Source: Variovorax sp. 770b2
Lineage (GTDB): Bacteria > Pseudomonadota > Gammaproteobacteria > Burkholderiales > Burkholderiaceae_C
Direction: 5' to 3'
DNA length: 64,000 nucleotides
Assembly: GCF_900115685.1 (NCBI RefSeq)
Contig: NZ_FOXJ01000007.1
Coordinates: 248,001-312,000 of the forward strand
The number at the start of each line of letters is the position of its first letter. The stretch's first letter is position 1. The notes beneath the pieces are model-generated. The model saw nothing but the letters and a program-made list of their open reading frames with translations, did no database searches and was not told the DNA's origin. A program made the translations under genes and the position numbers. This document shows, in pieces, positions 24,361 to 32,674 of this stretch.

Positions 24361-25023
24361 ATGATCGGCATCGCGACGCTCTCGCTCTTCCTGCTCGCCG
24401 TGCTGGCGCTGTTCCTCTCGCCCGGGCCGAACATGGCCTTCGTGCTCTCGCACGGCGTGGCGCACGGCCCGCGCGGCGGGTTCGCGGCGGCGATCGGTAT
24501 CTCGGCGGCCGACCTGGTGCACACGCTCTTCGCGGCGACCGGCGTCACCGCGCTGGTGGCCGCATGGCCGCCGTCGTTCGACGTGCTGCGCTATGCGGGC
24601 GCGCTGTACCTGGTGTGGCTCGCGGTGCAGGCGTTGCGCAGTGGCGGCCTGCGCACGGATGCGCAAGCCCAGCCCGCGGGGTTCGGGCGCATCGTGCGCA
24701 TGGCGCTCCTGAACAACCTCGTCAATCCGAAGGCGCTGCTGTTCTTCATGGTGTTCCTGCCGCAGTTCGTCGATCCGTCGCGCGGCAGCGTGGCGCTGCA
24801 ACTGGTGCAGCTGGGCGTGGTGCTGTCGGTGGCCGCGCTCGCCTTCAACACGCTGCTGGGCGCCTGCAGCGGACAGGTCGGGCGCTGGCTGCAACGCCGG
24901 CCCGGCGCCGAAAAATTCCAACGGACGCTGCTCGCGCTGGTGATGGTCGGCCTGGCCATCCGCCTGCTGATGCTCGACCGGCCCACCGCCTCCGTGGCCG
25001 CACTTCCCACACAAGGACACTGA
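24361..25023 (+). CDS. LysE/RhtB-family amino acid exporter (2 of 3)
   Basis: This 220-residue protein has the LysE signature FLSPGPNMAFVLSHGVAHG near residue 19 and NNLVNPKALLFF near residue 118. Six transmembrane helices are likely. It starts 13 bases after the aminotransferase stop with a GGAGCGGGG ribosome site, and the GST gene follows after five bases. It is clearly different in sequence from the other two LysE members, so this is not a recent tandem duplication. Confidence 0.88.
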   Translation: MIGIATLSLFLLAVLALFLSPGPNMAFVLSHGVAHGPRGGFAAAIGISAADLVHTLFAATGVTALVAAWPPSFDVLRYAGALYLVWLAVQALRSGGLRTDAQAQPAGFGRIVRMALLNNLVNPKALLFFMVFLPQFVDPSRGSVALQLVQLGVVLSVAALAFNTLLGACSGQVGRWLQRRPGAEKFQRTLLALVMVGLAIRLLMLDRPTASVAALPTQGH

Positions 25024-25028
25024 ACACC

Positions 25029-25670
25029 ATGCTCAACATCTGGGGCCGCATCAGCTCGATCAACGTCCGCAAGGTGGTGTGGTGCGCGCAGGAGCTCGGG
25101 CTCGATTTCCAGCGCACCGAGGCCGGCGGCAAGTTCGGCATGGTGCAGACGGCCGAATACCTCGCGCTCAATCCGAATGCGATGGTGCCCACCATCGACG
25201 ACGGCGAAGGCGCCGAGCGCGTGACGCTCTGGGAATCGAACGTGATCGTGCGCTACCTCTGCGCGAGGCATTCGCACGGCACGCTCTATCCGAGCGAGCT
25301 GCCCGCGCGCTTCGATGCCGAGCGCTGGATGGACTGGCAGCAGACCACGCTCAACCGCGCGAGCCGCGATGCATTCATCCAGTGGGTGCGCACGCCGCCC
25401 TCGGAACGCCAACCGGCATTGATCGAGGCCTCGGTGCGCCAGAGCGAAGCGCTGTTCGCGATGCTCGACGCGCACCTCGCCCAGCGCGCCTACATGGGAG
25501 GCGACCGCTTCACGATGGCCGACATCCCCCTCGGCTGCGAAGCGCACCGCTGGTTCGGGCTGCCGGGCGCCGAATACCGCCGGCCCGGCTGGCCGAACGT
25601 GGAGCGCTGGTACGCCGACCTTCTCTCCCGCCCGGGCACGCGCGGCGTGCTCGATCTATCCCTCGAATGA
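25029..25670 (+). CDS. Glutathione S-transferase family protein
   Basis: This 213-residue protein has an N-terminal thioredoxin-like domain (LNIWGRISSINVRKVVWCAQEL, with the Ser-Ser-Ile-Asn start used in beta/theta-type GSTs) and a C-terminal helical domain with the GGDRFTMADIPLGCE motif near residue 157. It would conjugate or isomerise glutathione adducts in the cytoplasm. Its ATG follows the LysE stop by five bases, and its last codon overlaps the next gene (ATGA). Its presence among exporters suggests a detoxification role, which is inferred only from context. Confidence 0.9.
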   Translation: MLNIWGRISSINVRKVVWCAQELGLDFQRTEAGGKFGMVQTAEYLALNPNAMVPTIDDGEGAERVTLWESNVIVRYLCARHSHGTLYPSELPARFDAERWMDWQQTTLNRASRDAFIQWVRTPPSERQPALIEASVRQSEALFAMLDAHLAQRAYMGGDRFTMADIPLGCEAHRWFGLPGAEYRRPGWPNVERWYADLLSRPGTRGVLDLSLE

Positions 25671-26599
25671 ATCCGATGAAATCCCGCCCCTTCAAGCAAG
25701 TCGACGTCTTCACCGCCACGGCCTACCGCGGCAATCCGCTGGCCGTGGTCATCGACGGCACGGACCTGGACGACGCCGCGATGCAGCGCTTCGCGCAGTG
25801 GACCAACCTGTCCGAGACCACCTTCCTCCTGCCGCCGACCGAAGCGACAGCCGACTACCGCGTGCGCATCTTCACGCCCGGTGGCGAGCTGCCGTTTGCC
25901 GGGCACCCGACCATCGGCACCTGCCATGCGTGGCTCGAGGCCGGCGGCAAGCCCAAGGTGAGCGGGTTGGTGGTGCAGCAGTGCGGCGCCGGCCTCGTGC
26001 CGCTGCGCCGCGACGGCGACCGGCTGGCCTTTGCCGCGCCGCCGCTCAAGCGCAGCGCGCCGAGCCCCGCGCTGCTGGCCAAGGTGGCCGGTGCGCTGGG
26101 GTTGAAGGCGCAGCAGATCGTCGCGGCGCAGGTGCTGGACAACGGCCCGGTCTGGTTCGGCCTGCTGGTCGAGGATGCCGATGCCGTGCTGCAACTCACG
26201 CCCGACCACCGCATGCTCAAGGAGCTGGGCGTGAAGGCCGGCGTGGCGGGCGTGCCGGCGGCGGTCGACATCTCGCCGCTGATCGGCCGCTCGAACCGCG
26301 AGGCGCGCGCCTTCGGCAACCGCAAGGCCGCCGAGTACGACGACGGCGCGAAGATCGACCTCGAAGTGCGCGCTTTTGCCGAACCGATCGGCGTGCAGGA
26401 AGACCCGGTCACCGGCAGCCTGAACGCGAGCCTGGCCGAATGGCTGATCGCCGACGGCCACATGCCCGAGCGCTACCTTGCCGCGCAAGGCCAGTGCCTG
26501 GGCCGCGCGGGCCGCGTGTACATCGAGCGCGACGCCGAAGGAAAGATCTGGGTCGGCGGCGATGCCGTGACCTGCGTCGACGGCCACGTCACGCTCTGA
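25667..26599 (+). CDS. PhzF-family isomerase/epimerase
   Basis: This 310-residue protein has the two-lobed PhzF/diaminopimelate-epimerase-like fold. It carries QVDVFTATAYRGNPLAVV at the start, the catalytic glutamate in TNLSETTFLLP near residue 46, TPGGELPFAGHPTIGTCHAW near residue 70 and a second active-site aspartate in EDPVTGSLNASLA near residue 245. ATG 25667 overlaps the GST stop; ATG 25676 three codons later is an alternative. PhzF itself isomerises a phenazine precursor, but most relatives have unknown substrates, and no phenazine genes are nearby. Confidence 0.88.
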   Translation: MNPMKSRPFKQVDVFTATAYRGNPLAVVIDGTDLDDAAMQRFAQWTNLSETTFLLPPTEATADYRVRIFTPGGELPFAGHPTIGTCHAWLEAGGKPKVSGLVVQQCGAGLVPLRRDGDRLAFAAPPLKRSAPSPALLAKVAGALGLKAQQIVAAQVLDNGPVWFGLLVEDADAVLQLTPDHRMLKELGVKAGVAGVPAAVDISPLIGRSNREARAFGNRKAAEYDDGAKIDLEVRAFAEPIGVQEDPVTGSLNASLAEWLIADGHMPERYLAAQGQCLGRAGRVYIERDAEGKIWVGGDAVTCVDGHVTL

Positions 26600-26615
26600 A
26601 CGAAGGCACAGGGCC

Positions 26616-27308
26616 ATGCACGCCGAAGTCGACCACCTGGTGATCGCCGCCGCCTCGCTGGCCGAGGGCGTGGCGTGGTGCGAGGCGACGCTCGGCATCA
26701 CGCCGGGGCCCGGCGGCGTGCATCCGCTCATGGGCACGCACAACCGGCTGCTGAACGTCGCGAGCGATGCGTTCCCGCGGGCCTACACGGAGATCATCGC
26801 GATCGAGCCCGGAAAGCACCCTTCGCGGCCCGGCACGCGCCGCTGGTTCGACCTGGACGACGCCGCGCTGCAGGCGGGCCTCGCGCAGCACGGCCCGCGG
26901 CTCATCCACTTCGTCGCGCGCGTGCCCGACGCCGCCACCGCAACGCGCGCGCTGGCCCGCGAGGAGCACGCGCACATCGAGCGCGGCCACCTGCTCGAGG
27001 CCTCCCGCGACACGCCGGCCGGGCGGCTCGAATGGCAGATCACGGTGCGCGACGACGGCCAGCGGCTCTTCTACGGCGCGCTGCCGACGCTGATCCAGTG
27101 GGGCGCGGTGCATCCGACCGATGCGATGCCCGCCTCGGGCCTGGCGCTGCGTTCGCTGCGCGCCGCGCACCCGCGCGCGCCGGCGCTCGCCGCAGCGCTC
27201 TCGGCCATCGGCATGGGCCAGCTGAAGGTGGACGCCGGCCCGCCCAACCTCGTTGCGGTGTTCGACACGCCGCGCGGCCCCGTCACCCTCGAATCCAAGG
27301 GACTCTGA
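26616..27308 (+). CDS. VOC-family (glyoxalase-like) protein
   Basis: This 230-residue protein belongs to the glyoxalase-3-like VOC family. It has HAEVDHLVIAAASLAEGVAW at the N-terminus, GVHPLMGTHNRLLNV near residue 31, YTEIIAIEP near residue 55 and a second half after residue 115. The first histidine and the glutamate of TEII are the usual metal or ligand positions. It starts 16 bases after the PhzF gene with a ribosome site (GAAGG) and is followed after two bases by a LysE gene. The reaction is not known. Confidence 0.82.
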   Translation: MHAEVDHLVIAAASLAEGVAWCEATLGITPGPGGVHPLMGTHNRLLNVASDAFPRAYTEIIAIEPGKHPSRPGTRRWFDLDDAALQAGLAQHGPRLIHFVARVPDAATATRALAREEHAHIERGHLLEASRDTPAGRLEWQITVRDDGQRLFYGALPTLIQWGAVHPTDAMPASGLALRSLRAAHPRAPALAAALSAIGMGQLKVDAGPPNLVAVFDTPRGPVTLESKGL

Positions 27309-27310
27309 GC

Positions 27311-27943
27311 ATGCTGACCCTCACAGAAATCGCCTGGTTCGCCCTCGCCTCGCTGCTGCTGGCGCTCACGCCGGGGCCGAACATGATCTATTGCGTCTCG
27401 CGCACGCTGATCCAGGGCCGCCGCGCGGGAATGATCTCGCTGGGCGGCGTGCTGATGGCCTTTCTCGTGCACCTGTTCGCCGCGGCGCTCGGGCTCACCG
27501 CGCTGCTCTTGGCGGTGCCGCTCGCGTTCGATGCGATCCGCATCGCCGGCGCGGCCTACCTGCTGTGGCTCGCATGGCAGGCGGTGCGGCCCGGCGGCAA
27601 TGCGCCCTTCGAGGCGCGCGCGCTGCCGGCCGATCCGCCGGGCAAGCTGTTTCGCATGGGCTTTCTCACGAACCTGCTGAACCCGAAGGTGGCGATGTTC
27701 TACCTGTCGTTCTTTCCGCAGTTCATCCACCCCGAGCGCGGCTCGGTGCTGCTGCAGAGCATGCAGCTGGGCATGGCGCAGATGGCGACGAGCGCGGCGG
27801 TCAACACGGTGATGATCTTCGGCGCCGCGAGCATCACGGCAGTGCTCTCGCAAAGCGCCGGCTGGCTGCGCGCGCAGCGCTACGTGATGGGCAGCGTGCT
27901 GGCCGCGCTGGCGGTGCGGGTCGCCCTGACGGAACGCAAATAG
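27311..27943 (+). CDS. LysE/RhtB-family amino acid exporter (3 of 3)
   Basis: This 210-residue protein has LALTPGPNMIYCVSRTLIQG near residue 17 and TNLLNPKVAMFYLSFFPQF near residue 119, both LysE hallmarks, and about six transmembrane helices. ATG 27311 lies two bases after the VOC gene. It is directly followed by the threonine dehydratase gene, which would suit threonine or homoserine as a substrate, but that is only a guess from neighbourhood. Confidence 0.88.
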   Translation: MLTLTEIAWFALASLLLALTPGPNMIYCVSRTLIQGRRAGMISLGGVLMAFLVHLFAAALGLTALLLAVPLAFDAIRIAGAAYLLWLAWQAVRPGGNAPFEARALPADPPGKLFRMGFLTNLLNPKVAMFYLSFFPQFIHPERGSVLLQSMQLGMAQMATSAAVNTVMIFGAASITAVLSQSAGWLRAQRYVMGSVLAALAVRVALTERK

Positions 27944-27960
27944 ACAACCAAAGGACGCCC

Positions 27961-28932
27961 GTGAAATTCACCCGCGAAGAGATCGATGCCGCCCAGCGCA
28001 CCGTGCATGCGGCAATGCCGCCGACCCCGCAATACACCTGGCCGCTGCTGTCGCAGCGCCTGGGCGCGACGCTCTGGGCCAAGCACGAGAACCACACGCC
28101 GGTCGGCGCCTTCAAGATCCGCGGCGGCCTCACCTACTTCGAGACCCTTGCGCGGGAGCACCCCGAGGTGCGCCATGTGATCAGCGCCACGCGCGGCAAC
28201 CACGGCCAGTCGCTCGGCTTCGCGGCGCGGCGGCATGGCCTCGACGCGACCATCGTGGTGCCGCACGGCAACTCGCAGGAGAAGAACGCCGCGATGCGCG
28301 CGCTCGGCGTCACGCTGGTCGAGCACGGCGACGATTTCCAGGCGGCGTCGGAACACGCGGCCCTGCTGGCCGAGCGCGATGCGCTGCACCGGGTGCCCTC
28401 GTTCCATCGCGAACTGGTGCGCGGCGTATCGACCGCGTATGTCGAGTTCTTCAGCGCGTTCAAGGACGCGCCGCCCGACGTGCTGTTCGTGCCCATAGGC
28501 CTCGGCTCCGGCTTTGCCGGCGCGGCCGTGGCGCGCGCGCATTGCGGCGTGGCGACAAGGATCATCGGCGTGGTGTCGGCGCACGCCACGGCGTACCGCG
28601 ACTCCTTTCGCGCGGGCAAGCCCGTCGAGTCGCCGGTCAGCACGCGGCTGGCCGACGGCATGGCCTGCCGCGTGCCGGTGCCCGAATCGGTCGAGGTGAT
28701 CCTGCGCGAAGCCGACGACGTGATCACCGTCACCGACGACGAAGTGGCCGAGGCGATGCGCATCCTCTTTTCCGACACGCACAACGTGGCCGAAGGTGCG
28801 GGTGCCGCCGCATTGGCGGGCGCGCTTCAGCAGCAGGAACGCTGGCGCGGCAAGACGGTGGGCATCAGCGTGAGCGGCGGCAATGTCGATTCCGACATGT
28901 TCGCCGGGGTGCTTTCGCGCGCTTCTTCCTGA
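27961..28932 (+). CDS. Threonine/serine dehydratase, PLP-dependent
   Basis: This 323-residue fold-type II PLP enzyme has the lysine in TPVGAFKIRGG (Lys52), SATRGNHGQSLGFAAR near residue 78 and a C-terminal glycine-rich GISVSGGNVDSD segment near residue 303. It lacks the C-terminal regulatory ACT-like domain of biosynthetic IlvA, so it is of the catabolic type. It deaminates threonine or serine to 2-oxo acids. It starts with GTG 27961 after an AAAGGAC ribosome site. It is the last gene of the run and converges with the creatininase-family gene 13 bases away. Confidence 0.9.
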   Translation: MKFTREEIDAAQRTVHAAMPPTPQYTWPLLSQRLGATLWAKHENHTPVGAFKIRGGLTYFETLAREHPEVRHVISATRGNHGQSLGFAARRHGLDATIVVPHGNSQEKNAAMRALGVTLVEHGDDFQAASEHAALLAERDALHRVPSFHRELVRGVSTAYVEFFSAFKDAPPDVLFVPIGLGSGFAGAAVARAHCGVATRIIGVVSAHATAYRDSFRAGKPVESPVSTRLADGMACRVPVPESVEVILREADDVITVTDDEVAEAMRILFSDTHNVAEGAGAAALAGALQQQERWRGKTVGISVSGGNVDSDMFAGVLSRASS

Positions 28933-28945
28933 AGGTGAAGGCCGG

Positions 28946-29782
28946 TCAGGGCAGCGGCTGCGTGTTGGCCGTGGCCAGCGGCAGGCGCGACACCTCCGCC
29001 AGCAGCAGCGCCAGTTGCTGCGCGGCCGCATCGACCACCGCCTGCCCCTTGGCCGCCGTCGCCGCGGCCGCATTGCCGGCCGCGCCCTGGGCGTTGTAGT
29101 CCTCCATCGCCCAGCCGAGCTTGGCGCTCTTGCCGTTGCCCAGGATCGCGTAGTCGGCCGCGCGCTGCTCGGAGGTCGAGCGGAAATCCTTCGCCTCGCC
29201 CATGCGCACGCGCTCCGGCGTGAGCGCCAGCATCATCGAGGTCTCGACCTCGCCCGCGTGCACGCCGAAGCGGTGCTCCTCGGCACTGAACTGCGCGCCC
29301 GCATCGCCCAGCGGCAGGTTGAACCAGCTCACGCTGTAGACGATGAGCCCGTGCGCCGCGCGCAGTTCGCGCGCCACGATGTCCATTGCGCCCACGTGGC
29401 CGCCGTGCGCGTTGAAGAGCACCAGCTTCTTCACCCCCGCGCGCGCCACGCCCGCGCCGATTTCGCTCCACATGCGGATGAGGGTCTCGGCCGAGAGGGT
29501 GAGCGTGCCCGCAAAGCGCGCGTGCTCGGGGCTCAGGCCGATCTGCTGGGTCGGCAGGAAGAGCACCGGCAGGTCCGCCGGCAGCAGCGGCAGCGACGCG
29601 CTCACGATGCCGTCGGCCAGCACCGTGTCCACGCCCAGCGGCAGGTGCGGCCCGTGCTGCTCGGTGGCGCCCAGCGGCAGCACCGCGACGGTGGCTGCCA
29701 CATCGAGCGCCGCGAAGTCGCGCGTGGTGAGCCAGGACCAGAAACGGGGGAGGGGTCGCAACGGGGACGAAGGTGCGTTCAT
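28946..29782 (-). CDS. Creatininase-family amidohydrolase
   Basis: This 278-residue protein has the metal-binding signature LGATEQHGPHLPLGVDT near residue 36 and LVLFNAHGGHVGAMD near residue 120, which together supply the Glu, His and Asp ligands of creatininase-type enzymes. Family members open cyclic amides or cleave formamides (creatininase, MftE, ArfB), so the substrate is open. It is monocistronic: it converges with threonine dehydratase and is divergent from the pga operon. Confidence 0.88.
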   Translation of the reverse strand: MNAPSSPLRPLPRFWSWLTTRDFAALDVAATVAVLPLGATEQHGPHLPLGVDTVLADGIVSASLPLLPADLPVLFLPTQQIGLSPEHARFAGTLTLSAETLIRMWSEIGAGVARAGVKKLVLFNAHGGHVGAMDIVARELRAAHGLIVYSVSWFNLPLGDAGAQFSAEEHRFGVHAGEVETSMMLALTPERVRMGEAKDFRSTSEQRAADYAILGNGKSAKLGWAMEDYNAQGAAGNAAAATAAKGQAVVDAAAQQLALLLAEVSRLPLATANTQPLP

Positions 29783-29901
29783 TTCGCGATCTTAGGCCGG
29801 CGCGCGGTGCCTGCCAAAGTTGCACTTGCGTACAAGTTACCGACAGAGATCGCGCAAATCGCGAACCTATTCACAGTCATGAATCATCTTCGCCACCTTT
29901 G

Positions 29902-29931
29902 TTGTCGATTGTTAACCAACTGGTCTACAGT
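29902..29931 (+). promoter_or_regulatory. Candidate promoter of the pgaABCD operon
   Basis: TTGTCG at 29902-29907 and TACAGT at 29926-29931 are 18 bases apart in the AT-rich part of the 249-base gap between the creatininase gene and pgaA. It leaves a leader of about 95 bases before GTG 30032. The -35 box is only a partial match, so this is tentative. Nothing else gene-like is seen in the gap. Confidence 0.4.
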
Positions 29932-30031
29932 GAATTTTTAAGAACTTTCCGCCAAGGCTTGTCACGGCCTGGAAACGTTCGCTTCTGCACCCGCAAGCCG
30001 ACAGGCGGACGGTGCAGCCACAGGGAGCAGA

Positions 30032-32674
30032 GTGTCTATCCACAAGAAAGATGGAGGCACGATCGCGGCCGGGCGCAATGAAGCGCTCGCCGGCTCGTTG
30101 CCTCGACACCTCGCGTGCATTGCGCGAGGCTTGCCACCGATTGTTTGCGCGCTGGCGCTGGGCATGCAGGGCATGTCCCAGGCGCACGCGGATGCGGATG
30201 CGCGCGCCACGACCCCACCCGCCGCCGATCGAAGCGCGAGAGCCTACGGCGCGCAGCAGCACGACGCATTGATCGTCGCGCGCCGCACGGGCCGCATCAC
30301 ACCCGCGGAGGCACTGCAGCAGTTGAGCGCCTGGCTCGCGGCACCGCTGGACGATGCGCAGCGGCGGCGCGTGGCGTCCGACGCCGTCTCCATCGCGGCG
30401 GGCGACGGCAGGTTCGCCGAAGCCGTGGCGCTGGGCCGCCGGTTCCCGCCCGCCCAATTGCTCGACTACGCGCTGGGCCCGCTGACCGTGGCGGCCCGGC
30501 GCACGCGCGACCTCGCGCTGCAGGGCGAGACCATCGCCGTCTGGCGCGCGCGGCAGCCGGCCTCGCGCAACGCACGCATCCACGAGGCCTTCTGGCTCCT
30601 GGACAGCGGCGATGCCGCTGGAGCCGAGGCGCTGTACCGCGCCCTCTCGCAGCCGGCGCCGACCGAAACCGCGGACCGCGTCGCGCTGCTCGAGTTGCGC
30701 GGTGCCGTGGCGCGTGCCGCCGGCGACACGCTCCAGGCGCTCGCCGCCTACACCGAGTCCAGCGCGCTGCAGCCCGGCCGCGCCGATGCGCGCCGCGAAA
30801 CCGACCTCGCGCTGGCCGCCAGCGGCGCGGCATCCACCGCCTTCGACGACGCCGAGGCGGCCGAACGCGCGCACCCCGGCACCTTCTCCGCGCTGTCGCT
30901 GTCCAGGCTACAGCAGCAGGCGCTGGCCCAGCGGCTGCGCTGGGCCATCCAGGAGCGCGACGAACGCGCGGGCCTCGCTCGCGTCGGCTCCCTCGATCGG
31001 GTGCTGGCCGATCAGGAGGCCGCATTGGGCCGGCTGGACATGGCAGCGGCCTCGGCCGCGCCGGCCGAGGCCGCTGCGTGGCACACCGTGCGCGTCCGCC
31101 TGCAGGCCGATCGCCTGCTGGCGCTGGTCGAACGCGGTCGTCCCGCCGATGCCGTCGCGCTCTACGACACGCTGCGCGCCACAGGAACGGAACTTCCGCC
31201 CTACGGCCTCGCCGCCGCCGCGGGCGCCTTCGCGCAGGAGCGCCGTTCGGCCGACGCGGTGCCGCTGTACGAAGCCGCCCTCGCCAAGGCCGGCGCCGAC
31301 CTGACGATGCCCGACGCGATCCACTTCGAGCTGGTCTACGCCTACCAGGACACGGATCGCTTCGAAGACGCCGAGGCGCTGCTCAAGCGCATCGAGGACG
31401 CCACGCCCGCCTTTCTGCGGCTGGCACCGCAAGCGCGCCGCCCCAACAGGCAATACACCGACGTGAGCGGCATGCGCAGCCTGCTGACGCTCTACGAGAA
31501 CCGGACCGCCCTGGCCCAGGAACGCTTCGCGACCCTCACCCAGGAAGCGCCGTTGAACGCGGGCTTCGCGCAAGGCGCAGCCCAGACCGAGCGGCTGCGC
31601 GATCACCCGGAGGCCGCGCTCGCGCGCTTCGAGGCGCTGGCGACCAACCAGCCCTTCGACCTCGGCGCGCGCGCCGGCCATGTCGAGGCCCTGATGGATG
31701 CGGGCGAGTTCGCCCAGGCGCGGCGCCGCGCCGAAGCGCTGCAGGCCGATGCCCCCGACGCCGTCGCAGTGCGCGGCCTGGCCCGCAGGCGCCGCGCCGT
31801 CCTCGGTCCGCAGCTGGAAATCGAATCCGCCGGATCGACTGGCGGTGCGACGCTCGCGGACAGGGAATGGCGCCTGGACAGCCGCCTGAGCTCCGGCCTC
31901 ATCGACGACCAGTGGCGCGTCTTCTACGACCAGTCGCTGGGCCGCGGCGACACCGCCCTGGGCGATGCGAACCGCGCACGCGGCGGCCTCGGCCTGAACT
32001 GGCAGCGCGGCCGCTGGCTGGCCGAAGGCGAGGTGCAGCGCTCGAACACTGGCCCCTACCGCACCAGCGTGGCGGGCCGCGTGGACTACCGCGCCGGCGA
32101 CGCCTGGCGCCTCTCGGCCACCTACGACGGCGACAGCAAGGACCTGCCGTGGAAGGCGCAGATCGCCGGCACCGGCGCGCGCGAAGCCGGCGCGAGCGTG
32201 GGCTACGTGGTCGACGAATCGCGCCGCTTCGATCTGAAGTGGAAGCAGCTCGACTTCAGCGACGGCAACTTGCGCAGCGGCCTGGACTTCGGTTGGAGCG
32301 AGCGCTGGATCAGCACGCCGCGCTTCCAGCTGGAGACGCGGCTGGGTGTCGATGCGAGCCGCGGCCGCGAGCAGGACGTGCCGTACTTCAATCCGTCGAG
32401 CGACGCGAGCGCGCAGCTCGCCGTGCGCGCGCAGTGGCTCAACTGGAAGAGCGACGACCGCCAGTTCTTCCAGGCCGTCGAACTCGGCGGCGGCGGTTAT
32501 CGCCAGGCCGGTTTCGGCACCGGCGCGCTCTGGAGCCTGCGCTACGAGCACCGATGGAACCTCGGCCCGAAGCTGGCGCTGCGCTACGGCGTGAGCGTTT
32601 CGGGCCACCCCTACGACGGCGTGCGCGAACGACAGCGCGGCGTCTTCCTGAACCTTTCGACGCCATTGCAGTGA
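30032..32674 (+). CDS. pgaA: Poly-beta-1,6-N-acetylglucosamine export porin
   Basis: This 880-residue protein has the layout of PgaA: an N-terminal signal-like hydrophobic stretch ending near SQAHADA (about residue 55), TPR-like alpha-helical repeats to about residue 590, and a C-terminal outer-membrane beta-barrel ending in aromatic alternation up to VFLNLSTPLQ. It lets partly deacetylated PNAG leave through the outer membrane. The start is GTG 30032 behind AGGGAG. It is longer than E. coli PgaA. The next gene overlaps its stop by one base. The assignment is fixed by the pgaBCD genes that follow. Confidence 0.93.
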   Translation: MSIHKKDGGTIAAGRNEALAGSLPRHLACIARGLPPIVCALALGMQGMSQAHADADARATTPPAADRSARAYGAQQHDALIVARRTGRITPAEALQQLSAWLAAPLDDAQRRRVASDAVSIAAGDGRFAEAVALGRRFPPAQLLDYALGPLTVAARRTRDLALQGETIAVWRARQPASRNARIHEAFWLLDSGDAAGAEALYRALSQPAPTETADRVALLELRGAVARAAGDTLQALAAYTESSALQPGRADARRETDLALAASGAASTAFDDAEAAERAHPGTFSALSLSRLQQQALAQRLRWAIQERDERAGLARVGSLDRVLADQEAALGRLDMAAASAAPAEAAAWHTVRVRLQADRLLALVERGRPADAVALYDTLRATGTELPPYGLAAAAGAFAQERRSADAVPLYEAALAKAGADLTMPDAIHFELVYAYQDTDRFEDAEALLKRIEDATPAFLRLAPQARRPNRQYTDVSGMRSLLTLYENRTALAQERFATLTQEAPLNAGFAQGAAQTERLRDHPEAALARFEALATNQPFDLGARAGHVEALMDAGEFAQARRRAEALQADAPDAVAVRGLARRRRAVLGPQLEIESAGSTGGATLADREWRLDSRLSSGLIDDQWRVFYDQSLGRGDTALGDANRARGGLGLNWQRGRWLAEGEVQRSNTGPYRTSVAGRVDYRAGDAWRLSATYDGDSKDLPWKAQIAGTGAREAGASVGYVVDESRRFDLKWKQLDFSDGNLRSGLDFGWSERWISTPRFQLETRLGVDASRGREQDVPYFNPSSDASAQLAVRAQWLNWKSDDRQFFQAVELGGGGYRQAGFGTGALWSLRYEHRWNLGPKLALRYGVSVSGHPYDGVRERQRGVFLNLSTPLQ

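Noticed and set aside
30115..32673. Long in-frame 5' extension of pgaB running through pgaA
   Set aside because: The translation before 32674 is Arg-rich shadow sequence; the signal peptide and deacetylase begin at ATG 32674, which overlaps the pgaA stop.
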